From JAYOEY01 sp038116945 (lineage in GTDB: Bacteria > Pseudomonadota > Alphaproteobacteria > MPNO01 > UBA2964), in contig JAYOEY010000010.1 of the NCBI GenBank assembly GCA_038116945.1, positions 58,118-122,117 of the forward strand: a stretch of DNA of 64,000 bases. Reading direction: 5' to 3'. Within the stretch, counting starts at the first letter, position 1, and each line of letters begins with the position of its first letter. Under the pieces are notes generated by a model, which made no database searches, was not told where the DNA came from, and saw only the letters and a program-made list of their open reading frames with translations. The translations under genes were made by a program, and so were the position numbers. Of the stretch, positions 15,195 to 23,764 are shown piece by piece.

Positions 15195-17337
15195 CAATCT
15201 TTCCCTCTCCAAGACCCCTGCGCTCGATGACTGGATCAGGCTGAAGGACGAGGGGCGCATCACTGTCGCCAACGGCAAGGTCGATATCGGTCAGCGAATT
15301 TCCACAGCCGTTGCCCTGATCGCCGCCGAAGAACTCGATGTCGATCCTTCGCGAATCGATGTTGCCGCGCCCGAGACCGGCGCCGCCCCCGACGAAGGGA
15401 TCACGTCGGGCAGCAACTCGATGGAGGAATCCGGCAACGCCGTGCGCCATGCGGCCGCGACGGCGCGCCGGCATCTGCTTTCGCTCGCTGCCGAGACGCT
15501 CGACGTGCCCGCCGACATGCTGGAAGTCGATGACGGGCTGGTTGTCGCGCGTGCCACCAACCGGTCCGTGACCTACTGGGACCTGATGCCCGAGGGCAGC
15601 TCCTTCGGCGTCGATGTCGATGAGACCGCGCCTACCAAGCCGGTTGCGTCGTTCCGCTATGTCGGGCATTTCGCGACCGCCCGCGGGATGGAAAAACTCG
15701 CGGGGGGCACCGCACGTTTCGTTCATGACATGGTGCTGCCCGGCATGCTGCATGCCCGTCCTGTCCGACCGCCGCATTACCATGCGACGCTGACCGCACT
15801 CGACGAGACGGTGGTCGGGCGGCTGGAATCCGAAGGCGTGACGATTGTCCGGGACGGTTCGTACCTAGCGGTCGCGGCGGAAGACGAGTACCAGGCTGTC
15901 CGCGCCGCCGAACGGCTGTCGAACGCGGCAAGCTGGGATACGGGCGACGGCCTCGCGGAAGGCGACATGTTCGAACGGCTGCTGACCGAGCCGCGCCAGA
16001 GTTTTCGCGTGGTCGACGGCAGGCCGGTCGATGAGGACGTGCCGCCCCTGGGGAGCGCACCGGCGAATGCTGCCGCTACGATTTCCGCACGCTACGACCG
16101 GCCCTATCACATGCATGGCTCGGTCGGTCCGTCCGCCGCGATGGCGATCTCCGAGAACGGAAAGCTCACCATCTGGAGCCATAGCCAGGGCATCTATCTG
16201 CTGCGCGCCGCGATGGCCGACGGGCTGGAGATTGACCCCGACGACATCCGTATCATCCACACACCCGGCGCGGGCTGCTACGGCCATAACGGAGCGGACG
16301 ATGCGGCGACCGACGCCGCGCTGATCGCCCGGGCGATCCCCGGCCGGCCGGTGCTGCTCAAATGGACGCGCGATGACGAACACGCGTGGGAGCCCTACGG
16401 CCCGGCAATGACGATGGAGCTGCGCGCCAGCCTGAACGAAGCCGGAAAGGTGATCGACTGGTCGCAGGAAACCTGCAGCGACACGCATATGAACCGGCCG
16501 CGCGCAGGCGCGAACCGTGCCGGTCCAGGCCGTCTTCTGCCGCTCAACTACCTGGCCGATCCGCTGCCCAAGCCGCGCGCCAACCCGAACATGGGCAGGC
16601 ACGCGGGAATCCACCGAAATCTCGATCCGCTCTACAATTTTCCGCAGCGGCGGCTGGTCAAGAGCCTGGTGCGGTCGATGCCGCTCCGTACCTCTTCGCT
16701 CAGGACGCTCGGCGCCTACGCCAACGTGTTCGCCATCGAATCCTTTATGGATGAGCTGGCGCACGAGGGGGGCATCGACCCTGTTGAGTTCCGCCTCACT
16801 CATCTCGAAGACGACCGGGCAATCGCCGTGCTTCGGGCCGCAGCGGAGCGTCTATATGCGGGCGAAAAGCCCGCCGGAACCGGGCGCGGAATCGCCTTTG
16901 CCCAGTACAAGAACAACAAGACCTATGCCGCTGTCGGGGTTGAGCTCGAGGTGACCGACGAGGCGGAGGTGAGACTGCTGCGCGCGGTGGCCGCAGCCGA
17001 TTCCGGTCAGGTGGTCGACCCCGACGGGCTCGCCTCCCAGCTCGAAGGCGGTATCCTGCAGGCGGCGAGCTGGACCCTGTACGAGGCCGTCACACACGAC
17101 CGGGACGGTATCACCAGCCGCGACTGGGAGACCTATCCCATCCTGCGATTTGGCAACGTGCCGCGGGTTGAAACGGTGATCATGGAAAGGCCGAACGATC
17201 CGTTCCTCGGTGCGGGCGAGGCCACGGCGGGCCCCACCGCAGCGGCGATTGCCAATGCGATCTTCGACGCGACCGGGCTGCGTCTCAGGCGGCTGCCCTT
17301 TACCCCGGAGGCCCTTAGGCTCGCCGCGATGGCATAG
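15187..17337 (+). CDS. iorB: Molybdopterin-dependent oxidoreductase large subunit, IorB type
   Basis: The 716-residue molybdenum-cofactor subunit that partners the preceding iron-sulphur protein. As in IorB and nicotinate-dehydrogenase B, cofactor-binding segments come first (KVDIGQRISTAVALIAAEEL near 30-50) and the hammerhead domain with ATARGMEKLAGGTARF follows near 165-180. The active-site Glu is in GAGEATAGPTAAAIANAI (Glu678), close to the C terminus. It hydroxylates the carbon next to a ring nitrogen, or an aldehyde, with oxygen from water. The two genes form a two-gene unit without an FAD subunit or XdhC-like maturation gene nearby. There is no evident Tat signal, unlike many IorB proteins that are exported. 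Confidence 0.85.
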   Translation: MADNLSLSKTPALDDWIRLKDEGRITVANGKVDIGQRISTAVALIAAEELDVDPSRIDVAAPETGAAPDEGITSGSNSMEESGNAVRHAAATARRHLLSLAAETLDVPADMLEVDDGLVVARATNRSVTYWDLMPEGSSFGVDVDETAPTKPVASFRYVGHFATARGMEKLAGGTARFVHDMVLPGMLHARPVRPPHYHATLTALDETVVGRLESEGVTIVRDGSYLAVAAEDEYQAVRAAERLSNAASWDTGDGLAEGDMFERLLTEPRQSFRVVDGRPVDEDVPPLGSAPANAAATISARYDRPYHMHGSVGPSAAMAISENGKLTIWSHSQGIYLLRAAMADGLEIDPDDIRIIHTPGAGCYGHNGADDAATDAALIARAIPGRPVLLKWTRDDEHAWEPYGPAMTMELRASLNEAGKVIDWSQETCSDTHMNRPRAGANRAGPGRLLPLNYLADPLPKPRANPNMGRHAGIHRNLDPLYNFPQRRLVKSLVRSMPLRTSSLRTLGAYANVFAIESFMDELAHEGGIDPVEFRLTHLEDDRAIAVLRAAAERLYAGEKPAGTGRGIAFAQYKNNKTYAAVGVELEVTDEAEVRLLRAVAAADSGQVVDPDGLASQLEGGILQAASWTLYEAVTHDRDGITSRDWETYPILRFGNVPRVETVIMERPNDPFLGAGEATAGPTAAAIANAIFDATGLRLRRLPFTPEALRLAAMA

Positions 17338-17492
17338 GCAGAATTCGTACCGCCTGCTCGAACGCTGCGCGGCGACCCGCCGTTCCATTCCGGTTGCCCG
17401 GACCCGTCGATTTTCCCATCGAATTGCGAATCGTGCCGTGACATTGTTTGCATTCGGCGAGAAGCCGGATCATCGGACAGTCAGGTGGAACG

Positions 17493-18332
17493 ATGTTGCA
17501 ACAGACACAGCCTCTTCTCTCGGATTTTTCGCGAATAACCTCGGAAATCATCGGCTTCTTGCCGGAAATCGGCGCGGCGCTCCTGCTGTTGCTGGCCGGC
17601 TGGATACTGGCGCGTCTGCTGCGGGCGCTTGTCGTGCGTTCGGCCGGTCTCTTCGGTCGCCTGCTTCAGAGAATCGGGCTGGCCCGCCGGGCCGAAAGCG
17701 GGCGGCTCAAGGACGCGACAGTCCGGACGATTGGAGAAATCGTCTTCTGGCTCGTGGTCCTGTTTTTCCTTGCCGCCGCCACGAGCGTTCTCGGACTGCA
17801 GATGTTCGCCAACTGGCTGGATCAGGTGGTGGGGTATCTGCCCCAGATCATTTCAGGCCTGCTGATCATTTTTGCGGGCGTCGTGCTCTCGAATATCGCC
17901 CGCGACGGGGCGCTTGCCGCGTTTGCCTCCGCCAATGCCCAGCAGCGGACCTTTATTGCACGCGGGGCGCAGGTCTTTACGCTCGGCCTTCTGGTCGTTG
18001 TGGGGCTCGACCAGATCGGCATCGACATTACCGTGGTGGTCACCGTATTCGCGATCGTGCTCGGCAGCGTGCTGGGCGGTCTCGCAATAGCCTTCAGCCT
18101 CGGCGCGCGGGTTTTCGTCAGTAACCTGATTGGCGTTCACTATCTTTCGCCGGACTACCGAATCGGCGTGCGAATAGGGATCGACGGAGCGGTCGGCACC
18201 ATCGTCGAGATCACCAGGATCGCCGTCGTGCTGGAAACGGACGAGGGCCGTCTGACTGTTCCCGCCCGGCTGTTCTCGGAACAGGCGAGCGTGGTCTTCA
18301 CAAAGGAGCAGGACGATGCCGCCGGCTCTTGA
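17493..18332 (+). CDS. MscS-like small-conductance mechanosensitive channel protein
   Basis: A 279-residue inner-membrane protein. About four to five hydrophobic segments are visible (near 27-46, 82-104, 117-136, 156-176, 180-200), with conserved TM-helix repeats of the type found in YggB-related proteins, then a short beta-rich end (VGTIVEITRIAVVLETDEGRLTVP) that resembles the MscS beta domain but lacks the full C-terminal vestibule. It would open under membrane tension. The start at 17493 has AGGTGG 8 bp upstream; an in-frame ATG at 17448 is less likely. The last 17 bp overlap the next gene, which encodes a soluble MgtE_N-CBS protein, and a full MgtE gene follows, suggesting coupling of turgor and magnesium. 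Confidence 0.8.
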   Translation: MLQQTQPLLSDFSRITSEIIGFLPEIGAALLLLLAGWILARLLRALVVRSAGLFGRLLQRIGLARRAESGRLKDATVRTIGEIVFWLVVLFFLAAATSVLGLQMFANWLDQVVGYLPQIISGLLIIFAGVVLSNIARDGALAAFASANAQQRTFIARGAQVFTLGLLVVVGLDQIGIDITVVVTVFAIVLGSVLGGLAIAFSLGARVFVSNLIGVHYLSPDYRIGVRIGIDGAVGTIVEITRIAVVLETDEGRLTVPARLFSEQASVVFTKEQDDAAGS

Positions 18333-19170
18333 TCTCGCACTGTCCTTTGTCCGCAATCATCCGTCTGCCGCTGCCGAGAGTCTTGAGGCTCTCGAGCCGG
18401 CTGCCGTTGCGGAATTGCTGAAGGAAGTACCCGCGGCGGACGCGGCGATGGTGGTGTCGAACCTGCTGCCCGCGTATTCCGCTTCGGTTCTGACATTGAT
18501 GTCCGACGCGACGGCCGCAGATCTTGTGCACTATATGTCCGCCAGGGCGGCTGCGTCGGTGCTGCGGCTGATGGAACGGCGCAAGCGCGAGACGATCCTC
18601 GGTGCGCTTGGGCCGACGAGGCGCGCCCATGTCGCCCTGATACTCCGTCAGCCGACCCAGACAGTCGGGGCCTGGACGGAGACCAACGTACCGGTGCTGC
18701 GCGGGGAAGATACGGTCCTTGCGGCGCGCGACCGCCTGGCCGGACTCGAAGCACCGTTCGACAGCGTTTTCGTTGTCGACGCCCAGAACAGGCTTTTAGG
18801 GGTCGTACCGGTCGCCGGATTGCTGGAGAGGGAGGCGGGCAGCACTCTCGCGCAATTGCAGCAGCCTCGACCGGATCGCATCCTCGCCAGCATGAGCGTG
18901 ACGGCAGCGCTCGATCTTCCCTGCTGGGATCGAAGCGATATACAGCCTGTCGTCGATATCGCCGGCAGCCTTCTGGGTGTCATTCGATACGCCGATCTGC
19001 GTCGGGCCAACATTCCCGCATCCCCGTTGTCGAAGGCTGCCGAAAGCGACAGCGCCGCAATCCAGATGTCTCACGAATTCTATCTCGGAATGGCGGAGGC
19101 GATGAATATCGGAATCGGGGATCTGATCGGCGGTGGCGCGAAAAAAATGACGGAGGCGCGCGATGAATGA
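18316..19170 (+). CDS. Soluble MgtE_N-CBS protein lacking a channel domain
   Basis: A 284-residue cytoplasmic protein that looks like the regulatory half of a MgtE magnesium channel. Residues 10-105 are a superhelical MgtE intracellular N domain (repeats such as ALEPAAVAELLKEVPAADAAMVVSNL), residues 112-235 a degenerate CBS pair (FDSVFVVDAQNRLLGVVPVAGLL, then VVDIAGSLLGVIRYADLRRA). No membrane helices follow; a short tail of about 50 residues (SHEFYLGMAEAMNIGIGDLIGG) is moderately hydrophobic. It overlaps the MscS-like gene by 17 bp and the real mgtE by 8 bp, so all three should be made together. It may form hetero-oligomers with MgtE and tune its gating. Confidence 0.78.
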   Translation: MPPALDLALSFVRNHPSAAAESLEALEPAAVAELLKEVPAADAAMVVSNLLPAYSASVLTLMSDATAADLVHYMSARAAASVLRLMERRKRETILGALGPTRRAHVALILRQPTQTVGAWTETNVPVLRGEDTVLAARDRLAGLEAPFDSVFVVDAQNRLLGVVPVAGLLEREAGSTLAQLQQPRPDRILASMSVTAALDLPCWDRSDIQPVVDIAGSLLGVIRYADLRRANIPASPLSKAAESDSAAIQMSHEFYLGMAEAMNIGIGDLIGGGAKKMTEARDE

Positions 19171-20488
19171 GATCGAATCGGTCGCGCGTGCCGCCGACAT
19201 CCTGACCGAGCGCTACCTCGCGCTTCATCCACGGGAGGCGGTCAGGGACCTGGAGGCGCTCGCGCCGTCGGTCGCGTCCGAAATTTTGACCCGGGCGCCG
19301 GTCCGGCAGGCAGCGCTATTGTGGCCCTTGTTCGCGGTCGGGTCGGCGGCGGCAATATTCGTCGGCATGCCCGAGGACCGGCGGATCGAGCTGCTCGAGG
19401 CCCTCGACCGGAGCGACGCGGTGACGCTGCTGGGCGTCATGGACTCCGACGACCGGGAAAGGCTGATCGGCCAGCTTGGAAAGGACACGGCGGCCGATAT
19501 CCGGATGCTTCTGTCCTATCCGCCGGATACGGCCGGTCGCCTGATGGACACAGATTTCTTCGCACTGCACGACAGCATTTCCGTGGGCAATGCGCTGGAA
19601 ATGCTGCGCAACAGGCGCGGATCCAAGATCTCGTACATAAAGCTGGTCGACGGCCAGAATCGTCTGACACGGCTGGTCGATCTCCGGGATCTGGCGTTTG
19701 CCGCGGAGAATGCCACCCTGGCCGACATTTCCCTGTCCGTGCCGCAGATCGTTTCTCCGACCGATCCGCGAGAGCTGGTGGCCGAAAAGTTCGAAGATAC
19801 CGACCTCCAGGAACTCCCCGTCATCGACAGTGACGGCCGCGTCGTCGGGATCATCCGGCATAGCCGCATGGTCGATGCCCTGCGGGACGCGGCCAGCGTC
19901 GATCTGCAGACGATGGTGGGCGCGAGCCCGGACGAGCGCGCCCTGTCGTCGAGCTGGTTCGCGATCCGCAAGCGGATGCCCTGGCTCCAGATCAATCTGC
20001 TGACGGCGTTTCTCGCGGCATCCGTCGTGGGGCTGTTCGAGGGAACCATCGCGAAATTCACCGCCCTGGCTGTCCTGCTGCCCGTGGTTGCCGGGCAGTC
20101 GGGAAACGCCGGCGCCCAGGCTCTCGCCGTCACCATGCGCGGGCTGGCGCTGCGCGAGATCCGCATCCAGCAGTGGCTGCGGGTTACCCGCAAGGAGATC
20201 AACGCCGGATTCTGGAACGGAATCGCGATTGCAGTGACATGTTCGATCGGGGTTTACATATGGAGCGGCAGTCTCGGGCTGGTCATCGTGCTTGCCGTGT
20301 CGATGGTGATTTCGATGGTCATGGCCGGAATTGCGGGCGCGCTGGTGCCGATTACCCTGTCCCGGCTCGGGCAGGACCCGGCGGTGGCGTCCTCGATCAT
20401 TCTGACGACGGTTACCGATGTCGCGGGCTTTTTATCGTTTCTCGGGATTGCGACGCTGCTTTCCGGAATGCTGGGGCCTGCCGTCTGA
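19163..20488 (+). CDS. mgtE: Magnesium transporter MgtE
   Basis: A 441-residue Mg2+ channel/transporter. The cytoplasmic N domain spans 1-125, a CBS pair about 130-250 (DTAGRLMDTDFF, then LQELPVIDSDGRVVGIIRHSRM), a plug helix leads to five membrane segments from about 275. The pore signature PVVAGQSGNAGAQA and the final-helix TTVTDVAGF, with Asp419 in place of the conserved ion-binding Asp, are present. In known MgtE, high internal Mg2+ binds the N and CBS domains and closes the pore. It is the third gene of the unit beginning with the MscS-like channel. The ATG overlaps the end of the MgtE_N-CBS gene by 8 bp. Confidence 0.93.
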   Translation: MNEIESVARAADILTERYLALHPREAVRDLEALAPSVASEILTRAPVRQAALLWPLFAVGSAAAIFVGMPEDRRIELLEALDRSDAVTLLGVMDSDDRERLIGQLGKDTAADIRMLLSYPPDTAGRLMDTDFFALHDSISVGNALEMLRNRRGSKISYIKLVDGQNRLTRLVDLRDLAFAAENATLADISLSVPQIVSPTDPRELVAEKFEDTDLQELPVIDSDGRVVGIIRHSRMVDALRDAASVDLQTMVGASPDERALSSSWFAIRKRMPWLQINLLTAFLAASVVGLFEGTIAKFTALAVLLPVVAGQSGNAGAQALAVTMRGLALREIRIQQWLRVTRKEINAGFWNGIAIAVTCSIGVYIWSGSLGLVIVLAVSMVISMVMAGIAGALVPITLSRLGQDPAVASSIILTTVTDVAGFLSFLGIATLLSGMLGPAV

Positions 20489-20551
20489 GAGCGGGTTCTC
20501 GGTCGGATGCCGGCCATCGCCTGCGATGCGGGCGAGGTGTAGATTTCCGGA

Positions 20552-21787
20552 ATGACGACAGCGGAAACATCTTCCACGCCGACATCGGTGCCCTGGCGCG
20601 TGCAGGCGGCGGTGTACGGTACGGGCCTGTTCGCCAACTCGTCGTTACAGCTCTACAACGTGATCGTGCCGCTCTGGGTCGGGCTGCTGACGGAATCCGC
20701 CTTTCTGATCGGGGTGGTTCTGGGCGCGCGGCAGGTGCTGCCCATGTTGTTCTCTATCCATGCGGGCGCGCTGATGGACCGGTTGGGCGCGCGACGGGTG
20801 ACGCTGTGGCTGGCCGGCATGTCGGTCTGCATTCCGCCGCTCTATCCGCTGCTGCCCTGGATACCGACAACCACAATTCTGCAGATGCTGGGCGGATTCT
20901 CGGTGATGCTGTGCTGGGTCGGGGTGCAGTCCTTCGTCGGGCACGCCATGAAGGGTCAGCCGCTCTATGCCGGCAGGCTGACTTTTTCTACCCGCATCGG
21001 CGTGTTCGCGGGGCCGCCGCTGGTCGGCGCGTGCTGGGACATTGCCGGCCACTGGGGCGCGTTCGGGTTCATGACGTTCTGGGCGGCCGGCATGTTCGCT
21101 GCCGCCTTGTGCCTTCCGCCCGGTGAGAGCGAGCCCGATGCCGGACGCGATACGGCGCCCCGCCGGACGGGGGCCGCCGGGCTGTTGCCGGACTGGCGCG
21201 ATTACGCGGCCGCCTTTTCGCTGCTTGCGATACCTGCGGTGGCGCTGGTCATGGGCGTGACCACCATGCGCCATGCGGGCACCGGCATTCAGGGCAGCTT
21301 CTACGTCTATTACCTCAACCAGATCGGCATCGCCGGCACGTCGATCGGCACGCTGTTTTCGTTGATCGGCGTATTCGGGGCGCTTGGTTCTCTTTTTGTC
21401 GGACGGCTGACCCGCATCATGTCGCCAAGGATGGTGCTGCTGATCGCCGTGACCGGTTCCGTGGTTCTGGTTTCCATCGTCCCGCTGCTCGGCACTTTCG
21501 TCGCGCTTGCCGTCGCGATCAGCCTGCGCGGCGTGGCGACCGGCATCGCGCAGTCGATGGAAATCGCGCTTACCTCGCAAGGGGTCGGGCCCGGCGCGCA
21601 GGGGCGCGGTGCCGCGCTCCGGCTCACCATCGGCCGGATCGCGGCGGTGATCGTCCCCATCATCATGGGAGCGCTGGTCGACCTGATCGGGCTGGCGCCT
21701 GCGTTCTACGTCCTTGGCGGCGTGATCGTCTTCGGCATCGCCGTGTTCGCGGTCATGATGCCCGACAGGACAAAGGCGAGTCCCTAG
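20552..21787 (+). CDS. Major facilitator superfamily transporter
   Basis: A 411-residue, twelve-helix inner-membrane carrier. The loop between helices 2 and 3 reads GALMDRLGARRVTLW (about 72-86), the classical GxxxDRxGxRR motif of proton-driven MFS efflux or uptake proteins; a related GRLTRIMSPRMV occurs near 285 in the second half. The substrate cannot be read. It starts 63 bp after mgtE and may be a separate transcript. Its stop codon overlaps that of the convergent TRAP large permease by 3 bp (shared CTAG), leaving no room for a conventional terminator. Confidence 0.88.
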   Translation: MTTAETSSTPTSVPWRVQAAVYGTGLFANSSLQLYNVIVPLWVGLLTESAFLIGVVLGARQVLPMLFSIHAGALMDRLGARRVTLWLAGMSVCIPPLYPLLPWIPTTTILQMLGGFSVMLCWVGVQSFVGHAMKGQPLYAGRLTFSTRIGVFAGPPLVGACWDIAGHWGAFGFMTFWAAGMFAAALCLPPGESEPDAGRDTAPRRTGAAGLLPDWRDYAAAFSLLAIPAVALVMGVTTMRHAGTGIQGSFYVYYLNQIGIAGTSIGTLFSLIGVFGALGSLFVGRLTRIMSPRMVLLIAVTGSVVLVSIVPLLGTFVALAVAISLRGVATGIAQSMEIALTSQGVGPGAQGRGAALRLTIGRIAAVIVPIIMGALVDLIGLAPAFYVLGGVIVFGIAVFAVMMPDRTKASP

Positions 21788-23175
21788 TTCAGATAATTGT
21801 GGGGCAACCAGAGCGCGATGGCGGGGAAGGCCGCGACCAGCGCGAGCGCGACGAGCTGGAGGACGACGAACGGCACGCTGCCGCGCCAGATCGACTGCAT
21901 GGCGAGTTCGGGCGGCGCTGCCCCCTTCACGTAGAACAGCGCGAAACCGAAGGGCGGGGTGAGGAAGCTTGTCTGCAGATTGATCGCCATCAGGATGGCG
22001 AACCAGTAAAGCAGGTCGCCGCGCGCCACATGGTCGCCGAAATCCAGCCCTTCGAGGATGGGCACGAAGATCGGCAGGACGATCAGCGTGATCTCGATCC
22101 AGTCGAAGAAGAATCCGAGCAGGAACACGATCAGCATCAGCAGTGCGAGCAGGCTCCATGGCGCCAGACCCGCGTTCTCGATGAGCCCGTTGACCGCGTC
22201 GTCTCCGCCGAGCGCGCGAAACACCAGCGAAAAAGCCGTTGCCCCGATAAAGATGCCGAACAGCATGCCGCCGGTCAGCGCGCTTCTTTCCGCGACATCG
22301 CGCAACAGGGACGGAAAGGCGCGGACCCAGCCGCCCGTCGGATTGCGGTCGATCAGCGGCGGCAGCAAGAGGCCCAGCACGATTGCGCCGAACGCCCCGA
22401 CGCCGGCGGCCTCGGTCGGCGACGCCCAGCCGGCCAGGATCGATCCCAGCACGAGGGCGATCAGCCCCGCTGGCGGCAACAGCCCGGCCACGATCAGCCG
22501 GAGAAGGGGCTCGGAATGGGCGGCAGGCGGCCGTTTCGGCGCAAGGTCGGGTCTGAGCGCCGCGCGCAGCGTGACATAGACTGCATAGAATCCGGCCAGC
22601 ATCAGGCCTGGAATCAAAGCGGCAAAGAACAGGGTGCCGACCGATTTGTTGAGCATCTCCGCCATCAGCACCAGCATGATGGAGGGCGGAATCAGGATGC
22701 CGAGCGTGCCGGATGCGGCGACCGCACCGCTGGCGAACCCGTGATCGTAGCGCGCCGCCAGCATCGGCGGCAGCGCCAGAAGCGTGATCATCACGACAGA
22801 CGCGCCGATGATGCCGGTGGTGGCCGCCATGATCGTGCCCATCAGCGTCACCGCGAGCGCGAGGCCACCCGGGACGCCCGCGAGGAGCCGTTCGAGACAG
22901 CGCAGCAGCGCGCCCGCGATACCCGATCGTTCCAGCATCGTCCCCATGAAAATGAACATCGGCACCGAGACGAGAATCAGGTTTTCGGCGATCCAGCCCC
23001 AGATGCGCGGAACGACGTTGTAGAACTGCACCAGGGTAAACTCGCCCGCGGCGATGCCGATTGCGGCGAACCCCAGCGCGAGCCCGCCCAGCACGAATGC
23101 CACCGGGAACCCGCTGAACAGAAAGACGGCCAGCCCCGCGAACATCCAGAGCGGAAGCGTTTCGGCGAAACTCAT
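21784..23175 (-). CDS. dctM: TRAP transporter large permease (DctM)
   Basis: The 463-residue membrane subunit of a tripartite ATP-independent periplasmic transporter, with about twelve hydrophobic segments and the family's GIVLPPS-like segment written here as GTLGILIPPSIMLVLMAE (about 160-177). It imports the ligand delivered by the binding protein using an ion gradient. The start MSFAETLP at 23175 overlaps the small-permease stop by 4 bp (ATGA). The ORF is open much further upstream, but that part is antisense-like Arg-rich sequence over the small permease. Order DctP-DctQ-DctM on the minus strand. Confidence 0.93.
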   Translation of the reverse strand: MSFAETLPLWMFAGLAVFLFSGFPVAFVLGGLALGFAAIGIAAGEFTLVQFYNVVPRIWGWIAENLILVSVPMFIFMGTMLERSGIAGALLRCLERLLAGVPGGLALAVTLMGTIMAATTGIIGASVVMITLLALPPMLAARYDHGFASGAVAASGTLGILIPPSIMLVLMAEMLNKSVGTLFFAALIPGLMLAGFYAVYVTLRAALRPDLAPKRPPAAHSEPLLRLIVAGLLPPAGLIALVLGSILAGWASPTEAAGVGAFGAIVLGLLLPPLIDRNPTGGWVRAFPSLLRDVAERSALTGGMLFGIFIGATAFSLVFRALGGDDAVNGLIENAGLAPWSLLALLMLIVFLLGFFFDWIEITLIVLPIFVPILEGLDFGDHVARGDLLYWFAILMAINLQTSFLTPPFGFALFYVKGAAPPELAMQSIWRGSVPFVVLQLVALALVAAFPAIALWLPHNYLN

Positions 23176-23732
23176 GCGTCGATGTTCCGCCCGCCGGACA
23201 GTCGCGCAATGCAGGCGATAAGTCTGGATGCGCCCGCCAGCAACAGCAGCGCGAGGCCGAGCGGCAGCACTGCCTTGATTATCCAGCGGTGGCCGAGCCC
23301 GGCGCCGGAGGCCGATGCCTCGCCCTGGGAGAAGGATACGCCCGCAAAATCGATTCCGTACCACAGGACCAGGCCGGTAAAAGGCAGCAGAAACAGGACG
23401 ATCCCCGCCGCCTCGATCCAGTCGCGCGTCCGGTCGCTCAGCCGTTCCCGCACCACGTCGATCCGCACATGCGCGCCCGCCGCATAGGCCCAGCCGAGAC
23501 ACAGCATGAACAGGAGCGTGTGCAGGTGCCATTCGAGCTCCTGCAGCACGGTCGATCCGAAACGGGCCTGCTGCCATTCGCTGAAGGCGCGCAGGACGGG
23601 CAATGGCGATTGCGTGAATTCGCGGGTGACGACATCGAAGATCGTCACCAGCACCAGAGCGACGCCGGCCCATGCGGCCAGCCGGCCGCACGCGCATACG
23701 AACCGGTCGAGGCGTTCGGCGAGGCGGATCAT
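23172..23732 (-). CDS. dctQ: TRAP transporter small permease (DctQ)
   Basis: The 186-residue membrane subunit with four helices (about 19-40, 74-94, 107-130, 148-168) and the conserved loop AAGAHVRIDVVRERL (about 87-101) that joins DctQ to DctM. I chose Met at 23732 (MIRLAERLDRF); an in-frame start at 23792 would add 20 residues overlapping the upstream gene. It lies 32 bp after the binding-protein gene. The segment between helices 1 and 2 (FTQSPLPVLRAFSEWQQARFG) is longer than usual. Confidence 0.87.
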   Translation of the reverse strand: MIRLAERLDRFVCACGRLAAWAGVALVLVTIFDVVTREFTQSPLPVLRAFSEWQQARFGSTVLQELEWHLHTLLFMLCLGWAYAAGAHVRIDVVRERLSDRTRDWIEAAGIVLFLLPFTGLVLWYGIDFAGVSFSQGEASASGAGLGHRWIIKAVLPLGLALLLLAGASRLIACIARLSGGRNIDA

Positions 23733-23764
23733 GTTGTTAATGCGTTGCCGGTACAGACAGCATT

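Noticed and set aside
20645..23209. An 854-codon minus-strand frame over the TRAP permease and MFS gene
   Set aside because: Shadow frame of two real genes; composition is typical of out-of-frame GC-rich translation.
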